From positions 7,936,001 to 8,000,000 of the forward strand of contig JAZAYU010000005.1 of assembly GCA_038501625.1 (NCBI GenBank): a stretch of 64,000 nucleotides of DNA, read 5' to 3'. Source of the DNA: Corbicula japonica (lineage: Eukaryota > Mollusca > Bivalvia > Venerida > Cyrenidae). Shown in pieces: positions 60,201 through 64,000 of this stretch. The notes beneath the pieces were generated by a model that made no database searches, was not told where the DNA came from, and worked only from the letters and a program-made list of their open reading frames with translations. The stretch's first letter is position 1. Every line of letters starts with the position of its first letter. A program made the translations under genes and the position numbers.

Positions 60201-60256
60201 CTGAAATATAGAAATAATATTTGATTAAAATTACTTATTAACAGTCAAGCCATTTA

Positions 60257-60466
60257 CAATCCCTTTACTCCATATATATATATACATTTTATCACATGCA
60301 CAACCAGGATCAGGATCAGCACTGTTCACTTTAAAAAAAAAACCAACAAAAAACAACAAACTATTCAAACAGCAACTGTACAGATCCTGATCAGATGTGC
60401 TGACTGATCTGGATTTATATTGTTTTACGATGCCATTAAGGTGTATCTATATGGAGAAAAGGGTTA
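60257..60466 (+). mobile_element. TTAA MITE, first hairpin deleted
   Basis: tacaatccctttactccatata ... CTATATGGAGAAAAGGGTTAG. An A-rich tract (aaaaaaaaaaccaacaaaaa) replaces part of the spacer. It lies 57 nt beyond the acceptor side of exon a. Confidence 0.8.
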
Positions 60467-60469
60467 GAA

Positions 60470-61470
60470 CCCAATATGAATCAACTCAAAAGGTTCCAAT
60501 TATGCAAGTGGTTTTGGGTAAAGGTCTTTAATAAACTCTTAAACAGCGGGGAGAGTTTTAAACAAGGTGGTCAAAATACAGGTTGGACCCTATTAGTAAC
60601 AAGGTTGCAAAATATCTGTTTTACATACTGATGTATCTGAAAATGATTTTATTTCACACTCAGATGCGTGGATTTAGGCTCTTACTAGTAAACATGCAAT
60701 ACTAAAATGTCCATTAATTTCATAGGAGTTCAAAGCTTTTACATTATATATTCAAAGCATATTCCTGGTTCTGTAAATGTGTGCATCTGCTACAAATTTT
60801 GTGCTCAGCACTTAAAAGATCAATGGTACTTCATCAAATTTTACCATTTCCTTGTCTTGCATTGAAAACTCAGCACTCTTCAAAGTTTTACTGTTTTTCA
60901 TTATTTCCTTGTTATGTCTCTTGAATTTTAATAGATCTTTACCCTGTCTATGTAATAATTAAGCTAAAAAAATCTTGATCTTTAATTTAACATCCTCTAG
61001 AATCAAAGCCTTTTATCTGTAATACTTGGGCAAGAAACTTAACCTAATGTAATTTTGTGAAGCATTAAAAATGCAAGGAAATGTCAAAGCAAAAAATACA
61101 TAAGACAATAAAGTAAATCCCCTTCCTGATTGAGAATTAACATCTGCTAAACTGAAGATCAGTTTTTATAGCCTAAATAAAAAGGTATCTTTAAGAACAG
61201 AGAAACACAAGATCAAGTCCTGGAAATTATTAAAGCAGTGTCATGAATTTTTTAAGGCAGGCATCCTAGATAATCATTTTCAATGAAAGGGACCTATGCA
61301 AGAATTCCAGAATCGGTGGTTTGTTCGGGGCAGTCTTAGGGCAGTTACATGATACAAAAAAAAACTGTGGACTTTCATGCTACAATGCCCCTTGATACAG
61401 TTTTGAAAACATTTTCTACTCTAAAAAATAACCACCTACTATTAATAATGAATCTGCTCAGTCCAAAACA
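60470..61470. other. Upstream intron stretch without recognised features
   Basis: AT-rich sequence upstream of exon a. I looked on the minus strand for a start exon (ATG plus a phase-0 gt donor) and for CLC N-terminal motifs and found none. No repeat family recognised. Confidence 0.5.
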
Positions 61471-61475
61471 TGGTC

Positions 61476-61706
61476 TTAACCCTTTCCTTCATATAAGCTT
61501 TTTTACACATGTGCAACCAGTTTAGATCCAGATCATCTGTGCCATCTGATCAGGATATGCATAGGTCATATTTTGGTAAGAAATAACCTAATGAATAAAA
61601 AAGTGAACAGTTTAGATCCTGATCGGACGGCACTGATGTGCTGGCTGATCTGGATCTAAACTGTTTGCCCATGCAATAAAGGTGTATCTATGGAGGAAAG
61701 GGTTAA
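61476..61706 (+). mobile_element. TTAA double-hairpin MITE, slightly shortened
   Basis: TTAACCCTTTCCTTCATATA ... CTATGGAGGAAAGGGTTAA, 231 bp. The first hairpin has lost the gccggcacatcc part; the second is intact. Confidence 0.9.
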
Positions 61707-62827
61707 AAGCAGAATTTCACTGTAATTTCCAACTTTCTGGCCAAAATCAACATGAAAATGGGTTCCAGTAACCCAATAAACCCCTGGGAATATGCCCCTA
61801 CCATGAAAATAAAAGTACTTTTTCTATCAAATATATATTTATGCTCAATCTAAGTCACATGACCTTACATTCTCACAAGAGCCTATTAATAATTAAAGGG
61901 TAGAAATGCCGTGAAGCTCTTATCCTTTTTTACATACCAACGTTTCTATTATTTAATGCCACACCTCAATATGCATGCATGCCAACTTTCCTAATCAATC
62001 CATTAAATATTTAATCAAAGCGCTGAAAGCGTTGAAATACTGGCGCGCTGGTTGAATCGAACATGCCCTGCACAGATATCATTACTGTAAACATATGAAA
62101 CTATGTGTGATTTTTTCGTTAAACTTTGTGACAGTTACTATCATCAACATTAGCAAATAATTCTGTATATTCAGGGATTTCAATAGATGCAGGTACTTGT
62201 ATTCTGATGCAAGGAAATTAGGTTTTCCACTTTTTTTCACCTGAATCTTAGGCGGGGGTCTTTTTGATGCAGAAGCGTATGATTAGTGGTTAAATTTTGC
62301 TAGAATAACGATGATCAGGCTCCGCCACAACTGAGTATTGTCAACAATGAAATGCACAAGGCTCACGTACCTTAAGAGACTGAAACAGTTACAATCTTAA
62401 TTTTTACGTCGATCGCAACAATGCATTAACAAAAATATTCGCCAACTTACTGACGGTCTCCCCAGGATTTTTGGAAGGGTTGTCGCTGGATATTTCGTGG
62501 ATATAAGCTCGCGAAACTTTATTTTTTAACTATCATTTTATACAATTTTATATTTGTACCAAAGTTTACTGCAAAAACTGTATATAGTACATAGATGTTT
62601 TTTTTATCTCTTTAGAGCCAAGAAAGGTACAAAGTTAAAAAACATAAATAATGTGAAACAATGTGTAAACAGTATGTCAACATGTGTTTTAATAACATAA
62701 ACTGATCTGATCTCATCAAGTTACAATGCCAACTATATACTCTGTATAGTTAGTTTTTCACCTTCATTGTCCAAGATATCTCACACATATCAAACTCAGT
62801 GTTTCATTACAACTGACAGAATTAGGA

Positions 62828-63009
62828 TTAAACTTTCAGAAGCCTCTTTTCTTCTTGGGCCCAAGCGCTGACTGCCTTATTATAATCAAACTTCAGTACA
62901 TCAGGACCTTCCATGGATATCATTAACAATGAATTTAATGTTGAATTGTTAAGCCTGCTTCTAAGCTTAGTCTTCACTCTTGATAAAGTGGAAAAACCCC
63001 ACTCACAAT
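62828..63009 (-). pseudogene. hAT transposase C-terminal dimerisation segment
   Basis: From an ttaatttcag acceptor at 63010 the minus strand reads (x)DCEWGFSTLSRVKTKLRSRL, NNSTLNSLLMISMEGPDVLK, FDYNKAVSAWAQEEKRLLKV, then TAA at 62828. CE-GFS---R-KTKLR-RL---TLN-L--ISMEGP is the signature of the hAT C-terminal dimerisation domain, close to ZNF862/KIAA1586-like proteins. Intact frame of 61 codons. The catalytic core is not found upstream in the window, so this is probably a remnant, or the last exon of a gene whose other exons lie outside. Confidence 0.8.
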
Positions 63010-63384
63010 CTGAAATTAAATTAATTTACGATACCAGTAAACATATAGATAGCTTCACATATATAAAAATAATATCATAATAGGTATTCAGTTAACACAA
63101 ACAGGTATAATAAATTATGTAGTGCACCCCAAGAACCTGGTTTAAACCCCTAGTAGCAAATTATTTTGCTACTGACTGTTCCAAGGCGCTAACCCATACG
63201 GTTCCCCTTTTTTATTAAACAATCAACAAACAAATCATTTATTTTCCTCTCTTCTTTTTGCTGCAGGGGAGGCTGTGTTTTATGAGTGTGGCGATTCCTG
63301 ATATGCATATTTCCCTTTTTATATATAGTAGCATGAAATTGAGTTATTTTATTTATTTAATGCAAGTCACAAGGCTAAGTAAAT

Positions 63385-63788
63385 ATATATAAAAAACATT
63401 GCCAACTTCTTGCAACCAGAAGTAGACTTTCTTCCACTTAGGATCGACACCTGACTGGATCGAACTGGCTGTTCGAGGTAGCCGGCGTTGATTCAGTGTC
63501 TCGGCATGTTGGGGTACCGCGTCCGGCGTCGGAGTAATTTCACGACGTGAAGGGGTACTTGGCGTCGTAAGAGTCGCTCTTGAAGGGCTATCCGGAAATG
63601 ATCTCGATCTCATTTCTAGAATTTTGAAGTTCAGAATGCCCGATGGAGTTGGCATCAGCCTCACAAGGCCGGTTTCTCTTGAAATAAGATAGAATTGACG
63701 AGTCGTCGTTCTTTCGCGCATGCATACTTGAAAATGTGTCCGACGAAAATGAACTGATCGTTACGATGATAGCGCAGTAAAATGCCAC
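63385..63788 (-). pseudogene. Probable hAT-protein N-terminal fragment, frameshifted
   Basis: Two overlapping minus-strand frames together look like a hAT N-terminus. One (ATG at 63788; a second ATG at 63725 opens MHARKNDDSSILSYFKRNRP) runs to EIEIISG and a stop at 63588. The other carries SGVDPKWKKVYFWLQEVGNV FY near 63400-63450, resembling the KW-K-FPWL start of the TTF-type zinc-finger region. Base composition is GC-richer than the surroundings. A frameshift between the halves is inferred. It lies just upstream of the C-terminal segment at 62828-63009, consistent with one relic that lost its core. Alternative: part of an unrelated first exon. Confidence 0.5.
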
Positions 63789-64000
63789 AGAATGTATTTC
63801 TTTTGCAATTTAAGTTCTAAATGCAACTTGCCAATAGATTTGTTTAAAACAATTCCATTATCGCACAATTATGTTCATACATGTATACAGTACAATTTTC
63901 GAAGTGTTTGTCTTCTAATCACAGAACTAAGAATAACCAAATAATTACTCATGATCGCATCTCATTTAAATCATTGAACATTATGTTAAACACACCGGGT

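Overview
This is non-coding-rich animal DNA that fits a bivalve mollusc. It is AT-rich, with short exons bounded by gt..ag and long introns full of repeats. There are no bacterial-style operons. The bivalve placement is an inference from repeat style: interspersed elements with tandem cores rich in GTGACCTTGACC, elements ending in GTGGGGGCATAA, and TTAA-flanked inverted-repeat elements. No species is claimed.

One protein-coding gene spans almost the whole window on the minus strand. Twenty exons between 60200 (upstream) and 1630 (downstream) join without a frame break into 749 codons of an intracellular CLC chloride/proton exchanger, most like CLC-7. The reconstructed protein has, in order: the cytosolic N-terminal segment, the GSGVP anion loop, the gating glutamate (K|EGP, split across two exons), the proton glutamate (SVEEAASFW), GVFIPS, the GIYDMN tyrosine and two CBS domains. 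The start codon and first exon(s) were not identified with confidence. The last part of CBS2 and the stop codon lie beyond position 1.

Repeats fill the introns. (1) About 50 copies of a TTAA-flanked double-hairpin MITE of about 240 bp, with ends CCCTTTCCTCCATA, piggyBac-like. (2) About 16 copies of a long near-perfect palindrome of about 140 bp carrying two CCAAT boxes. (3) Several families with Helentron/HINE-like architecture: short end palindromes, subterminal inverted repeats and a tandem core. These sit at 8.6-9.8, 30.0-33.1, 35.6-35.9, 41.6-43.2 and 45.4-46.3 kb, plus single-unit copies. (4) Smaller TIR families, tRNA-derived SINE-like pieces and hAT relics at 55.9-56.5 and 62.8-63.8 kb. 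(5) Minisatellites at 1.9-2.7, 13.0-14.8, 53.9-55.2 and 55.3-55.9 kb.

The most unusual feature is the 1.9-2.7 kb minisatellite. It was made by tandem copying of an exon/intron boundary of the CLC gene, so nine further copies of the 5' splice site lie just downstream of the real one. The first two downstream copies would add 24 or 54 codons in frame inside CBS2. A second useful structure is at 48.9-49.3 kb, where a local duplication preserves both an empty and a filled TTAA insertion site of the main MITE.

I found no second complete gene, no functional tRNA or rRNA, and no CRISPR array. Most short open frames fall inside repeats.
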